From contig CANGEV010000002.1 in NCBI GenBank assembly GCA_947452995.1, forward strand, positions 65,172 through 129,171: DNA of 64,000 nucleotides, in the 5' to 3' direction. The DNA is from Chitinophagales bacterium (lineage in GTDB: Bacteria > Bacteroidota > Bacteroidia > Chitinophagales > CAIODY01). This document shows positions 47,953-58,858 of this stretch, piece after piece; the stretch's first letter is position 1; the number at the start of each line of letters is the position of its first letter. Below the pieces are notes generated by a model that did not search any database, was not told where the DNA came from, and saw nothing but the letters and a program-made list of their open reading frames with translations. The position numbers and the translations under genes are program-made.

Positions 47953-50900
47953 ATGAAAACCACCTCTAAAAATTTACTGGCAATATTTTTTATAACGTTA
48001 TTGTCGGTTGTTTCACTTCAAGCGCAAACATTAAAAGAAGCTTGGACCCTTTACAACAAAAACAAGAATCAAGAAGCGAAAGCGGCATTCGAAGCATGTG
48101 CGAAAGATGCGGCTACAAAGGCGGAAGCAGAACTAGCACTTGCCTTCTTAGAAGATGATGATGATCACGAAGATTTGGCCTTTCAGCACTTCACCCGTTT
48201 CTATGACGCTTCTGAAAATCCATTTCCATACTTATACGCTTTGTGGTGGACAGGCCTTGTAATGGATGGTGCAAAGAAACTCGATGCGCCGCATATGGCC
48301 TTCTTGCAAAAAATCATGAAAGACTCTCGTGCAAACGGTACCATCAAAGCCCTTTGCCAAAGTCAATTGGGGTATCATTATGCAAAACTCGGCAACTTCA
48401 AACAGTCGTATGCGGAGTTCGGTAAAATAGGTGCATTGGAAAATTGGCAAGTACTTGGTACGTTTGATAATACCTCTGGAAACGGCTTTAACAAAGACTT
48501 TGGCGTGCTTAACGCAGGCAATCAAAGTGAAACGAAATTCAAAAATAAAGTAGGCGCTACCATTAAATGGTTCGACGCAAAAAATATTCGTAAAGATAAA
48601 TGGTTTGATTTTTCATTCTATTTGGGCGTAAGCAATTCCATAATGTATGCCCAAACCTTCGTTGAAAGCCCTTCGGTACAAGAGGTATGGCTACGTGCAG
48701 GTTGTGGCGGTACTTTCCGTGTTTGGGTGAATGATAAATTGGTAATCTCAGAAGCGGAAGAACGCGACTGCGACGTCGATGTATTCAACTATAAAATCAA
48801 GTTGAATGAAGGTGCTAACCGTATCCTAGTGCAAATTGGCGAAAGTGAAAACGATAATGCCAATTTTATGATTCGTTTGACTGATGAAAATGGTAACCCT
48901 GCTAATCTGAAAAGTTCTACAACTTATCAAACTTATGCGAAAGGGACGTCTAAAGGAAAACAAGAAGCGTTCTTCGCAGAAGCATACTTCGATAAGTTAG
49001 TTGAAAAGGATCCGAATAATATCATGAACGTATTGATGCAAGCTCGCATCTATCTTCGCGACGAACGTATGTTCGAAGTGCGTAAAGCATTGAAACACGC
49101 TATGGAATTGGCTCCTAATAATGCGCACGTCATTATGCGTATGATGAACGCCTATAACCGCGATGGTAATCAAACAGATTACTCTAAGTTGGAAGAGAAG
49201 TTAAAAACGAAGACGCCAGATAATATGCAAAGTCTAAAACTTCGTTATAGTGATGCTAACAATAAAGAAGATTATGTAGAAGTAGAAAAGTTGATTGATC
49301 GCATGGAAGAACTGTATGGCGTTTCTGAAGCGACCATTTTGAAACGTATAAATTTATTGTTGTCTCAAAAGAAAGTAGACGACGCAATCAAGTTAATCAA
49401 TAGCGCCTATTCTAAATATCCTGAAAATAGTGATCTAGTAGCCTATAAATACAAAGTGGTTCAAAATGTAAGTAAGAGCAACAAAAAGGCAAATGCGGTC
49501 TTGGTGAAGTATTTCAAAACGAATTATGACGATGATGTTTTAACAACTATCGCAGGGAATTATTTTGATATGGGTAATATTGCGGATGGTATGAAATTAT
49601 ACCAACTCCGGGTGCAAAATGAGCCGTATAAAGTAGATTTCTACGATGATCTAGCATCGATTTATTACAATCGACAGGATTATAAAACTGCCTTAGAATG
49701 GCAGCAAAAGACTATTGAACAAGCCCCTTACGCAAGCGGTTTGTGGAATTCAATGGGACGTATTTACGAAGCTCAAAATGAAAAGGAAGAAGCTATTAAA
49801 GCCTACAAAAAGGCAATCTACTTCGATCCTACCGATTACGATGCTCGTAAAAAATTACGCGAACTACAAGAGAAAAAAGAAATGTTCGCCAACTTCGATT
49901 CTACTAACATCGATGATTTGATTAAAACAGCTCCGAAAGCGGAAGACTATCCAGAAGATAATTCGGTGGTGCTCCTAAACGAAACTCAATTCATTTTCTA
50001 TCCAGAAGGTGCTTCTGAAGAGCGTAACGAAATTCTTATCAAAATCCTTAAGCCAGCTGGCGTTGAAGATTGGAAGGAATACTCCGTAAGCTATAACTCC
50101 TATGGCCAAAATATGAACTTCGATAAAGCAGAAGTAATCAAAGCCAATGGCGATAAGACAGAAGCTGAACGAAACGATAGCTATTGCGTGTTCACCGGAT
50201 TAGAAGTAGGCGACGTTATTCACCTTTCTTATAAAGTTCAGAATTTTCAAACGACTAAACTGTCGCAGCAATTCTTTGATAAGTTTGGCTTTAACTACCG
50301 CTTCCCTTGTAAATTATCGCGTTATTCTATGCTTGTGCCGAATAAGAAAGACTTTAACTGGCGTGTTAATAATTCAGAAATGAAACCTGTAGTATCGGAT
50401 GTAGATAATTACAAACGCTATGTATGGGAAATGCGAGATATGCCAGCTATGAAAGTGGAACCGTACATGCCGCCTGCCGCAGATTGTGGAATCACATTGG
50501 AATACTCTTCAATGCCTGATTGGAAGTACGTTGCCAATTGGTATTCTGATCTTTCTTCTTCGAAAGCTAAAAGCGATTTCGAAATCAAAGAAGCTGTTGC
50601 AGAAATATTTAATGACAAAGGAACAAACCTAACTGATTTGCAAAAAGTAAAAGTGATTTATGATTATATCGAAAAGAATATGAATTATAGCAACGTTTCA
50701 TTCTTGCACTCAGCTCAAATTCCTCAACGCGCTAGCCGTACGCTAAATACTAAATTAGGCGACTGTAAAGACCTTGCAACACTATTTGTAGCAATGTGTA
50801 ACGAGGTAAAAGTAAAAGCTAGTTTGATGTTGGTAGATACGCGTGATAACGGAGATCATGATATGATTCTCCCATCTACAGCATTCAATCATTGTATTGC

Positions 50901-51717
50901 AACTGTAATGTGTGAAGGAAAAGAATATATCGTCGAATTAACGGATAATAAATTATCCTTCTCAACAATACCTGATAACGAACGTAACTCATTAGTATTG
51001 CGTATCCCGCGCGAAGTAATCACCAATGATTCTATTCAAGTTAATCTTGAAAAAATGAGCTCTCCTAATCGTGCATTGAATACTATCACGCGCGTTTCTA
51101 ACATTTCTTTCAAAGAAAATGATCTAATTGTAAATCGTACCACCTATCGCTCTGGCGACTTTGCCTCTGCTGCTCGCTCTGCTTATGGCGCTAGTGGTAA
51201 AGAACAACAGGATAAAGACATGACGCAAACACTAAGCAGTGACTTTAAAAATGTCTTGAAGTTGAACAAGCTTGAGTTTAGTGATTTGAAAGAATTACTC
51301 GATACTGTTACGTATACTTACAACTTCACGGTTAAAAATGAAGTGAATGAAGTAGCAGGATTACATATCTTGAAAATGCCTTGGAGCGATTGTATCACTT
51401 CTTTAGATTTCGTTTCATTGGAAAAAAGAAACTATGATTTGTTGCTATGGAAATATGCGGGCAGTGAACAATACTATGAAAAAATGTTAGTAGAAGTGCC
51501 TGCAGGATTGAAGTTCGCAGAAGTTCCTAAAAACACGAGTGTAGAAAACGACTTCGTTAGCTATTCTATTACGTATAAAATGGTAGGAGCTAAAATGGAA
51601 GTGGTTCGTAAGCTCCGTTATAAAAAGGATATCATTACACCTGCCGAATATCAAGCGTTTAAAGATACAATGAACAAAATTTCTTCAAGTGATAACAAAC
51701 AATTAGGGTTCAAATAA
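47953..51717 (+). CDS. TPR + DUF3857 + transglutaminase-like protein
   Basis: Signal peptide from MKTTSKNLLAIFF; TPRs (YKTALEWQQKTIEQAPYASGLWNSMGRIYEAQNEKEEAIKAYKKAIYFDP); transglutaminase triad region NTKLGDCKDLATLFVAMC ... FNHCIATV ... VELTDNK. Confidence 0.85.
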   Translation: MKTTSKNLLAIFFITLLSVVSLQAQTLKEAWTLYNKNKNQEAKAAFEACAKDAATKAEAELALAFLEDDDDHEDLAFQHFTRFYDASENPFPYLYALWWTGLVMDGAKKLDAPHMAFLQKIMKDSRANGTIKALCQSQLGYHYAKLGNFKQSYAEFGKIGALENWQVLGTFDNTSGNGFNKDFGVLNAGNQSETKFKNKVGATIKWFDAKNIRKDKWFDFSFYLGVSNSIMYAQTFVESPSVQEVWLRAGCGGTFRVWVNDKLVISEAEERDCDVDVFNYKIKLNEGANRILVQIGESENDNANFMIRLTDENGNPANLKSSTTYQTYAKGTSKGKQEAFFAEAYFDKLVEKDPNNIMNVLMQARIYLRDERMFEVRKALKHAMELAPNNAHVIMRMMNAYNRDGNQTDYSKLEEKLKTKTPDNMQSLKLRYSDANNKEDYVEVEKLIDRMEELYGVSEATILKRINLLLSQKKVDDAIKLINSAYSKYPENSDLVAYKYKVVQNVSKSNKKANAVLVKYFKTNYDDDVLTTIAGNYFDMGNIADGMKLYQLRVQNEPYKVDFYDDLASIYYNRQDYKTALEWQQKTIEQAPYASGLWNSMGRIYEAQNEKEEAIKAYKKAIYFDPTDYDARKKLRELQEKKEMFANFDSTNIDDLIKTAPKAEDYPEDNSVVLLNETQFIFYPEGASEERNEILIKILKPAGVEDWKEYSVSYNSYGQNMNFDKAEVIKANGDKTEAERNDSYCVFTGLEVGDVIHLSYKVQNFQTTKLSQQFFDKFGFNYRFPCKLSRYSMLVPNKKDFNWRVNNSEMKPVVSDVDNYKRYVWEMRDMPAMKVEPYMPPAADCGITLEYSSMPDWKYVANWYSDLSSSKAKSDFEIKEAVAEIFNDKGTNLTDLQKVKVIYDYIEKNMNYSNVSFLHSAQIPQRASRTLNTKLGDCKDLATLFVAMCNEVKVKASLMLVDTRDNGDHDMILPSTAFNHCIATVMCEGKEYIVELTDNKLSFSTIPDNERNSLVLRIPREVITNDSIQVNLEKMSSPNRALNTITRVSNISFKENDLIVNRTTYRSGDFASAARSAYGASGKEQQDKDMTQTLSSDFKNVLKLNKLEFSDLKELLDTVTYTYNFTVKNEVNEVAGLHILKMPWSDCITSLDFVSLEKRNYDLLLWKYAGSEQYYEKMLVEVPAGLKFAEVPKNTSVENDFVSYSITYKMVGAKMEVVRKLRYKKDIITPAEYQAFKDTMNKISSSDNKQLGFK

Positions 51718-51733
51718 CCGAATAGTCAATCAC

Positions 51734-51775
51734 ATAAAAAAAGCCCTCGTTGATTACTCAGCGAGGGCTTTTTTA
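51734..51775. terminator. Bidirectional intrinsic terminator between the DUF3857 gene and rho
   Basis: ATAAAAAAAGCCCTCGTTGATTACTCAGCGAGGGCTTTTTTAT. Confidence 0.88.
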
Positions 51776-51790
51776 TGTTGCTTAAAAGGA

Positions 51791-53551
51791 TTAACCATTC
51801 ATCGTCGTCAAGAACTCTTCGTTGCTCTTCGTACCTTTCATATGGCGCAATAACATCTCCATACTTTCTTCTGGACGCATTTCAGCAAGGTGATTTCTTA
51901 AGATCCACATTTTTTGTAAAGTCTCTCTGTCTAATAACAAATCCTCTCTACGTGTACTACTCGCCACCGCATCCATCGCAGGGAACAATCGACGATTTGC
52001 CAACTTACGATCCAACTGCAATTCCATATTACCTGTACCTTTGAATTCTTCAAAGATTACTTCATCCATTTTAGAACCCGTTTCAATCAAAGCTGTTGCA
52101 ATAATCGTAAGAGATCCACCATTTTCAATTTTACGGGCTGCACCAAAGAATTGTTTCGGCTTTAACAAAGCCGTTGCTTCCACACCACCACTCAATACCT
52201 TACCTGAAGCTGGTGCTACGGTATTATGTGCACGTGCCAAACGTGTGATACTGTCTAATAGGATTACCACATCATGACCGCATTCTACCATTCGTTTTGC
52301 TTTATTCAAAACCATCGTAGATACTTTCACGTGCTTATCAGCAGGCTCATCAAACGTAGACGCAATTACTTCTGCTTTTACGCTACGTTCCATATCAGTT
52401 ACCTCTTCCGGACGTTCATCAATCAATAATACAATTAAATAAACTTCAGGATGATTCGCTGCAATTGCATTCGCAACTTCTTTCAATAACATCGTTTTAC
52501 CAACCTTCGGCTGCGCAACGATCAAACCACGTTGTCCTTTACCTATTGGTGTAAACAAATCCATCAAACGAGTAGAATAGGAATCTGATTTATAAACCAA
52601 GTTCAATTTCTCATTAGGAAATAATGGTGTTAAAAAATCGAATGGTACGCGGTCACGTACAGCATCTGTCGTACGGCCGTTCACCGATTCTACTTTCGTT
52701 AAGGCATAATATTTTTCACCTTCTTTGGGAGGTCGAATAGATCCTATAACGGTATCCCCAGTCTTCAAACCATACATTTTGATTTGTCCTGGAGAAACAT
52801 AAATATCGTCCGGAGAATTTAAATAGTTATAGTCAGCACTTCTCAAGAAGCCAAAACCTTCTTGTACAATTTCTAAAACCCCTTCTCCGTTAATGATTCC
52901 TTCCAACTCAATCATCATATTATATTTTGACGGAGCCGGTGGAGGAGGAGGTGTTCTGCGGAATTCAGGACGTGGACCTGCAGGATGTTCAGCAGGTGCT
53001 TGTGCGCCCTCTTGTTGACTACCTTCTGTTGCTGCTGTAGCTTGGGGCATAGCATTTTCAGGATTTGCATTCGGGTGCTGATGCTGATGCGCAGGACGAT
53101 TATCTCTATCTCTTGGATGTTGTGGTCGACGACCGTCTTGTGGGCGATGTCTGTTGTCGTGCTGACGAGGGCCGCGCTCTGTAGTCGGCATTGGTGCAGT
53201 CTTGAATTCAGCAACGATCGAAGGAGGGGTATTGCCCTCTGGTTTTACTTCAGGCGTCGACGCTATCTCAAGGGGTAATTCGCCTTCTTTTGGCGCTACT
53301 TTGCGAGAACGAGGTTGCTTAGGCTTTTCTTCTTTATTGTCTGTGGTTGGACGGCCTTTCGGACGAACAACTGGAGCTGGCTCTTCACCTTTAGCTATTG
53401 CTTCCTTGCTACCTATAATCGCTTGCTGATCTAAAATTTGATATATCAATTGCTCTTTGCTAAGACGATTGAAATTCTTCATGCCCATTTTCGTGGCAAC
53501 GTCTTTTAACTCCGGCAATAGGAGTTCGTTTAATTGTAAAATGTCGTACAT
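51791..53551 (-). CDS. rho: Transcription termination factor Rho with large low-complexity insertion
   Basis: Rho_N ([18 protein letters not shown]), Rho RNA-binding domain ([35 protein letters not shown]), [50 protein letters not shown]. Confidence 0.97.
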   Translation of the reverse strand: MYDILQLNELLLPELKDVATKMGMKNFNRLSKEQLIYQILDQQAIIGSKEAIAKGEEPAPVVRPKGRPTTDNKEEKPKQPRSRKVAPKEGELPLEIASTPEVKPEGNTPPSIVAEFKTAPMPTTERGPRQHDNRHRPQDGRRPQHPRDRDNRPAHQHQHPNANPENAMPQATAATEGSQQEGAQAPAEHPAGPRPEFRRTPPPPPAPSKYNMMIELEGIINGEGVLEIVQEGFGFLRSADYNYLNSPDDIYVSPGQIKMYGLKTGDTVIGSIRPPKEGEKYYALTKVESVNGRTTDAVRDRVPFDFLTPLFPNEKLNLVYKSDSYSTRLMDLFTPIGKGQRGLIVAQPKVGKTMLLKEVANAIAANHPEVYLIVLLIDERPEEVTDMERSVKAEVIASTFDEPADKHVKVSTMVLNKAKRMVECGHDVVILLDSITRLARAHNTVAPASGKVLSGGVEATALLKPKQFFGAARKIENGGSLTIIATALIETGSKMDEVIFEEFKGTGNMELQLDRKLANRRLFPAMDAVASSTRREDLLLDRETLQKMWILRNHLAEMRPEESMEMLLRHMKGTKSNEEFLTTMNG

Positions 53552-53639
53552 AAAAAGTTAAATAACAATTTCAGGAATTGTCAGTCGAGTAAAAATGATT
53601 TGGAAAAAATGTGAGCTAGAATAAGCCCTTTATACTTAA

Positions 53640-53647
53640 CAAAGATA
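53640..53647 (-). promoter_or_regulatory. Bacteroidota -7 element upstream of rho
   Basis: CAAAGATA = TATCTTTG on - strand; implies a leader of about 80 nt. Confidence 0.5.
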
Positions 53648-53676
53648 AGCCTTTTCTCCTATTTTCCAACCGTAAA

Positions 53677-54435
53677 CTATTTTTTTACGGAATAGTGGGA
53701 ACCCGCCTGTGTAGTAGGCGTTATTACTAAGTCGTTTATGCAATAATGACCAGGTAAATTAGCACAATAAAAAATAGTTTCGGCTACGTCTGCACCTGTT
53801 AGGGGTTGAAAGCCCTCATAGACCTTCTTTGCACGTGCTTCGTCCCCTTTAAAGCGTACCAAGGAAAACTCTGTTTCAGCCGCACCCGGATGTATCGCTG
53901 TAACCTTAATACCATGTTGCAACATGTCGATGCGCATTGATTCACTCAACGCATTCACTGCATGCTTCGTGCCACAGTAAACGTTTCCATTTGCATAAAC
54001 ATACTTGCCGGCAATAGAACCTATATTAAAAATATGACCACTATTCTTTGCAATCATTAAAGGCGCTATAGCCCTTGTCATGTAAAGCAACCCCTTGATG
54101 TTTGTGTCAATCATCGCCTCCCAATCATCGATATCACCATCTTGAATCGCGCTTAATCCTGCAGCTAGTCCTGCATTATTCACGAGAATATCTATCGATC
54201 TCCAAGCTGCTGGTAAGCCATCTACAAATGCTTTTACCTCATTACGACTTCGAATATCAAAAGCAGCCCAATGAATTTCTATACCATGTGTTTGACGTAG
54301 TTGTTCAGCGAGTTGAATGAGTCGCTCTTCACGACGGCCTGTGATTATCAAACGATAGCCGTTGGCTGCAAATTTTTTTGCAGTCGCTTCACCAATACCT
54401 GCCGTAGCACCTGTAATTAATATAGTTTTATTCAT
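53677..54435 (-). CDS. SDR-family NAD(P)-dependent oxidoreductase (YdfG-like)
   Basis: ITGATAGIGEATAKKFA, NNAGLAAG, NIGSIAGKYVYANGNVYCGTKHAVNALSESMR (YxxxK). Confidence 0.93.
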   Translation of the reverse strand: MNKTILITGATAGIGEATAKKFAANGYRLIITGRREERLIQLAEQLRQTHGIEIHWAAFDIRSRNEVKAFVDGLPAAWRSIDILVNNAGLAAGLSAIQDGDIDDWEAMIDTNIKGLLYMTRAIAPLMIAKNSGHIFNIGSIAGKYVYANGNVYCGTKHAVNALSESMRIDMLQHGIKVTAIHPGAAETEFSLVRFKGDEARAKKVYEGFQPLTGADVAETIFYCANLPGHYCINDLVITPTTQAGSHYSVKK

Positions 54436-56336
54436 TAATATGCTCTTTCGTTTTTGCCTTCCATAAAATTAATGAAAGCTTTATTTACTACCTTATTACC
54501 TCCCGGTGTAGGGTAGTCGCCTGTGAAATACCAATCTCCTAAATGATTTGGACATGCACGGTGTAAATCTTCAATAGTTTGATAAATGATTTTTACGCTT
54601 GCCTTACAATCGGCAGGCGTTAGGATGCGCGATATTTCTTCACTTATTTCCTCTGCACTGAATAGCTTGTATAAACGCTTCACTTCATTTTTAACGTCCT
54701 CCTTCGCTAAATTCTCTTGTGCCTTACAGTCTTTATATACCTCATCCAATAAACCCGTATTTCCACTTTTATCCAATAAACTTAACATCGCTCTGAATGC
54801 TACAAAATCGCCAAGTTTGCTCATGTCAATACCATAACAATCCGGATAGCGAATCTGTGGTGCCGACGAAACAATCACAATTTTTCTTGGTCCTAAACGA
54901 TCCAACATTTTAATGATACTCTCTTTTAAGGTAGTACCTCTAACAATCGAATCATCAATTACAACCATCGTGTCCTCACCAGAACGAATACTTCCATAAG
55001 TGATATCGTAAACGTGCTGCACCATTTCATTACGCGCATTGTCTTGCGTGATGAAAGTGCGAAGTTTAGCATCCTTAATTGCAATCTTCTCCACTCTCGG
55101 ACGCATACTCAATAAATGATCTAACTTCGATTCATCTAAATGGTATTGATGCTTTTTAATGTGCTCCCTCTTCCAAGTATTGATATAATCTTCAATACCT
55201 TTAATGAGCCCGTAAAAGGAAACCTCTGCTGTATTTGGGATATAACTAAAAACAGTATTCTTAAAATCAAATTCTACTTCTCTTAATACTGATTCAGCCA
55301 AATGAGTCCCTAGTTTCTTGCGCTCATCATAAATTTCAATATCACTGCCGCGCGAAAAATAAATACGCTCGAAAGAACATGCCTTTTTCTCCTTCGCTTC
55401 ACAATAGGCCGCTTCTACTACAGTGCCATCCTTACTCACCATCAAAGCATGCCCAGGCTTCAACTCCTTGATCTGCCCTTCTTTTAAATTGAAAACGGTT
55501 TGTATTGCCGGACGTTCACTTGCGGCAACAACAATTTCTTCGTCTTCGTAATAAAACGCTGGTCGGATACCCGCTGCATCACGCATCACAAATGCGTCGC
55601 CATGACCTAAAATTCCCATGATGGCGTATCCTCCGTCAAACCATTGCGCACTTTGCTTTAAAATATTCATCATCTGAATATGATCTCCAACTTCTTTGGC
55701 TGCCTGTTGCGGTGCCATACCTTTCAATACCAATTGCTCGTATGATTTGTCAACCTCCTCCTCTAAAAAATTACCTAATGTTTCTAGAACAGCAGTCGTA
55801 TCAAAACGATCTTTAAAATAAGTTGAACTCTGTTCTAAATTACTAAAAACTTCATCTGTATTTGTAAGGTTGAAATTACCTGCTGTGATTAAGTTTTTAC
55901 TTAACCAACCATTCGTTTTTACAAATGGATGACAACGATCAAGCCCATTGCCACCGTGCGTACCATAACGTAAATGCCCCATCAAAACTTCCCCTAAAAA
56001 AGGTACATGGTTTTTCATCCACTCGGCATCCTGTGCAAGCGCTGGATTTGATTGTTCTACCTTCGCTACATCTTGATGGACGCGCTCAAATAACTCCGCA
56101 ATCGCTTGCTTGCTGTTGCTCTTGTTTATGTTGTAAAATGGCTGACCACTGCGTAAATTTAATTTTACTGTTGCCATTCCCGCACCGTCTTGTCCGCGGT
56201 TATGTTGCTTCTCCATTAAGAGATACAACTTGTTGAGGCCATATAAGGCCGTACCGTATTTTTCTTGATAATAAGAAAGTGGCTTTAACAAACGAATGAA
56301 AGCTATACCGCATTCATGCTTAATCGGATCTGACAA
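54435..56336 (-). CDS. purF: Amidophosphoribosyltransferase-like protein
   Basis: Ntn Cys (HECGIAFIRL), KQHNRGQDGAGMATV, MGHLRYGTHG, PRT motif MVVIDDSIVRGTTLKESIIKML. Confidence 0.88.
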   Translation of the reverse strand: MSDPIKHECGIAFIRLLKPLSYYQEKYGTALYGLNKLYLLMEKQHNRGQDGAGMATVKLNLRSGQPFYNINKSNSKQAIAELFERVHQDVAKVEQSNPALAQDAEWMKNHVPFLGEVLMGHLRYGTHGGNGLDRCHPFVKTNGWLSKNLITAGNFNLTNTDEVFSNLEQSSTYFKDRFDTTAVLETLGNFLEEEVDKSYEQLVLKGMAPQQAAKEVGDHIQMMNILKQSAQWFDGGYAIMGILGHGDAFVMRDAAGIRPAFYYEDEEIVVAASERPAIQTVFNLKEGQIKELKPGHALMVSKDGTVVEAAYCEAKEKKACSFERIYFSRGSDIEIYDERKKLGTHLAESVLREVEFDFKNTVFSYIPNTAEVSFYGLIKGIEDYINTWKREHIKKHQYHLDESKLDHLLSMRPRVEKIAIKDAKLRTFITQDNARNEMVQHVYDITYGSIRSGEDTMVVIDDSIVRGTTLKESIIKMLDRLGPRKIVIVSSAPQIRYPDCYGIDMSKLGDFVAFRAMLSLLDKSGNTGLLDEVYKDCKAQENLAKEDVKNEVKRLYKLFSAEEISEEISRILTPADCKASVKIIYQTIEDLHRACPNHLGDWYFTGDYPTPGGNKVVNKAFINFMEGKNERAY

Positions 56337-56374
56337 GGTCTGAAAATTGAAATGTTTTCAAAAAAATCGCATCA

Positions 56375-56382
56375 CAAAGATA
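56375..56382 (-). promoter_or_regulatory. Bacteroidota -7 element upstream of purF
   Basis: CAAAGATA = TATCTTTG on - strand. Confidence 0.5.
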
Positions 56383-56452
56383 CCATATCCCAATGATTTC
56401 AAAGGGCCTTCTGGTTTTTTCTTCTTAACAATTTAATGCCTGTGTGGAAAAC

Positions 56453-56490
56453 CAAAAAAAAATCCCCCTTTTTCAAGGAGGATTTTTTTT
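56453..56490 (-). terminator. Intrinsic terminator downstream of the thioredoxin-like gene
   Basis: On - strand AATCCTCCTT-GAAA-AAGGGGGATTTTTTTTTGG. Confidence 0.8.
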
Positions 56491-57976
56491 ATTTCTTCTG
56501 CTGCGCTTCCATTTTGGTCTTTTTATCAAACCAGTCTTCGATTTGATTCACGCCTAATTGCTTGGCAACAATCTTATGGGTAGCAGAATCAATCACAAAT
56601 AATTTCGGCGTGGCATAGGCATCAAAAACAGTTCTAAAATCATAGTAATTGTTCATGTCACGTAAATTCAACCATGGGTTTGGATGCTCTCTCAAGTATT
56701 TTCTCCAACTTTTCATCGTAGGATCATCCTTATTCGTCATACGCTCCTCCGTGATGGTAACTACATCAAAATCGTACTTCTTGTGAATCTTTTCATACAC
56801 CTCTAACAATTCTGGTGTCTCCTTCTGGCAATGTCCACAAGTGCTATTCCACACCCATACGATCGTGTATTTATGCTTCATCTCCTGATGGAAATAATGG
56901 TTGTTTGCACTACTGTCTTGTAAAATCATATTAATCACAGGATGACCAATTATAGTATTTTCAACAATCGTAACACGATCACAAATCTTTTTCAACTTCG
57001 CAGAATCAACCCAATAAGCACCGCCATTACAATAGTATTCTCTCCCCATATGCGCAAAGACTGCATCAAAGCCCATGATTTTTGAATTCTCATATTTGTT
57101 GGTCAAATACCAAACCATCCATTTATACATTTCCTTATTCGCTTTCGCCTTGCCAACTAAATAATCGCAGCCATTGATTAATGAATCAGGATGTTGAACG
57201 GTCAACTGTTCCAAATACTTTTCTGTCTTAGCATGGTAAATCGGTGTATAAAGTAAACGTTCATCACTAAAATCGAATGCATCAAAAAAGTGATTGCGGA
57301 AATAATAAAATTCATTCATAGAATCACGTCTGCCGTTAGCTAAACGTGGAAAATCAGGAACCACCGGCTCCGGCATAGCCTTAAAGATAGAAGCTAAAAG
57401 AACTTCTGGATGTTCTTTCGTAAACTGAACACGGTAGTTTCTAAGCAGACTATCCACTTCAGTCATACGCTTCACTACTCGAGCACTGTCCGCAGGCATT
57501 TTACGTACCCCAGGAAATTGTCTGTTCAACATCTCCATCTCTGTACCCATGCGCGTTGAAAATTTTAAATAATCTAAAAACAAGGAATTGTCAGTCGAGT
57601 TCGTCACTTTCATATGACCAACAAAATCACTGGTATCCGTTTCAATACTGAAATCTTGGTTCTTGCCCACCATCATCTCAAAATACTTCATCGTTGGCGT
57701 AACCACGATATAAATACCTTCTGGCAGATGCTCCTTTCCGTTGAATACGAAAGTCTCACCACGACGAACTTTACAAGTATCTTTAATGTACTTTTTATCG
57801 CCATAGTAATTGCCAAGATATAATACGGTATCTCTAAAATTATTGAGCTTCACACTAATGTGATAGCCTGTTTTCAGGTCTTCCTTCTTGATGGAACCCT
57901 TACTCTTTTCGCCTGCATATACGAATGTACTCGCTAACGCAAAAAAGGTCAGTAGTTGCAAAAATTTTGTTTTCAT
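56489..57976 (-). CDS. Thioredoxin-like/TlpA-type protein with N-terminal DUF4369/DUF5106-like region
   Basis: Signal peptide; IVWVWNSTCGHCQKETPELLEVYEKI (CGHC active site). Confidence 0.85.
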   Translation of the reverse strand: MKTKFLQLLTFFALASTFVYAGEKSKGSIKKEDLKTGYHISVKLNNFRDTVLYLGNYYGDKKYIKDTCKVRRGETFVFNGKEHLPEGIYIVVTPTMKYFEMMVGKNQDFSIETDTSDFVGHMKVTNSTDNSLFLDYLKFSTRMGTEMEMLNRQFPGVRKMPADSARVVKRMTEVDSLLRNYRVQFTKEHPEVLLASIFKAMPEPVVPDFPRLANGRRDSMNEFYYFRNHFFDAFDFSDERLLYTPIYHAKTEKYLEQLTVQHPDSLINGCDYLVGKAKANKEMYKWMVWYLTNKYENSKIMGFDAVFAHMGREYYCNGGAYWVDSAKLKKICDRVTIVENTIIGHPVINMILQDSSANNHYFHQEMKHKYTIVWVWNSTCGHCQKETPELLEVYEKIHKKYDFDVVTITEERMTNKDDPTMKSWRKYLREHPNPWLNLRDMNNYYDFRTVFDAYATPKLFVIDSATHKIVAKQLGVNQIEDWFDKKTKMEAQQKK

Positions 57977-58054
57977 TTCTAAAGCTATAAAAGGTTATTC
58001 AGCAAATTTAATAGTATTCTCAAATATCGCAAGTACTTAACACGTGATTAACAG

Positions 58055-58759
58055 CTAAAAAAGTCCTTGCAAAACTTGTGGCGTTTTCAATGTTCCAAAG
58101 CCCGCAATATGCAATTGATAGTAGCGTTCCAATAAAGTTAAAATTTTTCTCCGCTCTTGCATGTTCCATTTTCCAGGACTATCTAGCCATAATTTCTTGA
58201 ATGCAATCAAATCGCCCCCCACTAAAAATTCAGAATAAGCAGGCAATTCTGTACTATAAACGCCTTGCCGAAGGTCGAAGCACACACAATGGTCTATTTG
58301 CTCACCTTGTGGACCAAAACCTAAATACTGACTTAATTCGAACATAAATTGAATAGGGTAGGTACCCGTCTCACAATCTTCTCGATCCAAATGTAATAAA
58401 GCCTGCTTGATATATTGATATAAGGTCTGGTCCTCCAAATCCTCTGTTAGCGACTTTTGAAGTAGCTCGCAAATGAAAAATGTGATGGTTTGACGAATAG
58501 GCTCGAATGGAATACGTTCATAAAGCTGTAAAGTCTTTAGTTCTTTGATACGTTCGAGGTTTACATTCGCACGCTTATAAACAATCAAATCTAATAGACT
58601 AAGTGGCTGTAATAACGTCTTAGTAGTGCTTTTAGCACTTCTTACGCCATTTACAATATAACTCTGCTTGCCAAATTTTTCTGTAAAAATCGTGCATATC
58701 ACACTGGTCTCCCGATATGGTATATTTCTAATAACTATCCCCTCTGTTTGATGTAACAT
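58055..58759 (-). CDS. recO: DNA repair protein RecO
   Basis: TEGIVIRNIPYRETSVICTIFTEKFGKQSYIVNGVRSAKS, LLQPLSLLDLIVY; total length about 234 aa. Confidence 0.9.
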   Translation of the reverse strand: MLHQTEGIVIRNIPYRETSVICTIFTEKFGKQSYIVNGVRSAKSTTKTLLQPLSLLDLIVYKRANVNLERIKELKTLQLYERIPFEPIRQTITFFICELLQKSLTEDLEDQTLYQYIKQALLHLDREDCETGTYPIQFMFELSQYLGFGPQGEQIDHCVCFDLRQGVYSTELPAYSEFLVGGDLIAFKKLWLDSPGKWNMQERRKILTLLERYYQLHIAGFGTLKTPQVLQGLF

Positions 58760-58858
58760 ACCTCCTGTCCTGATTAAACATTCTTTGGTTGAAAAGCTCC
58801 GACTCCCTTTCTTTTATTTTTAAGGCTTTGCTCGGAACTTAACACGGTAAATTTAAGT

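Noticed and set aside
53573-57600. 18-bp identical sequence AGGAATTGTCAGTCGAGT at 53573-53590 and 57583-57600
   Set aside because: One copy is inside the thioredoxin-like gene and one in the rho leader; no shared flanks or further copies seen, so chance is most likely.
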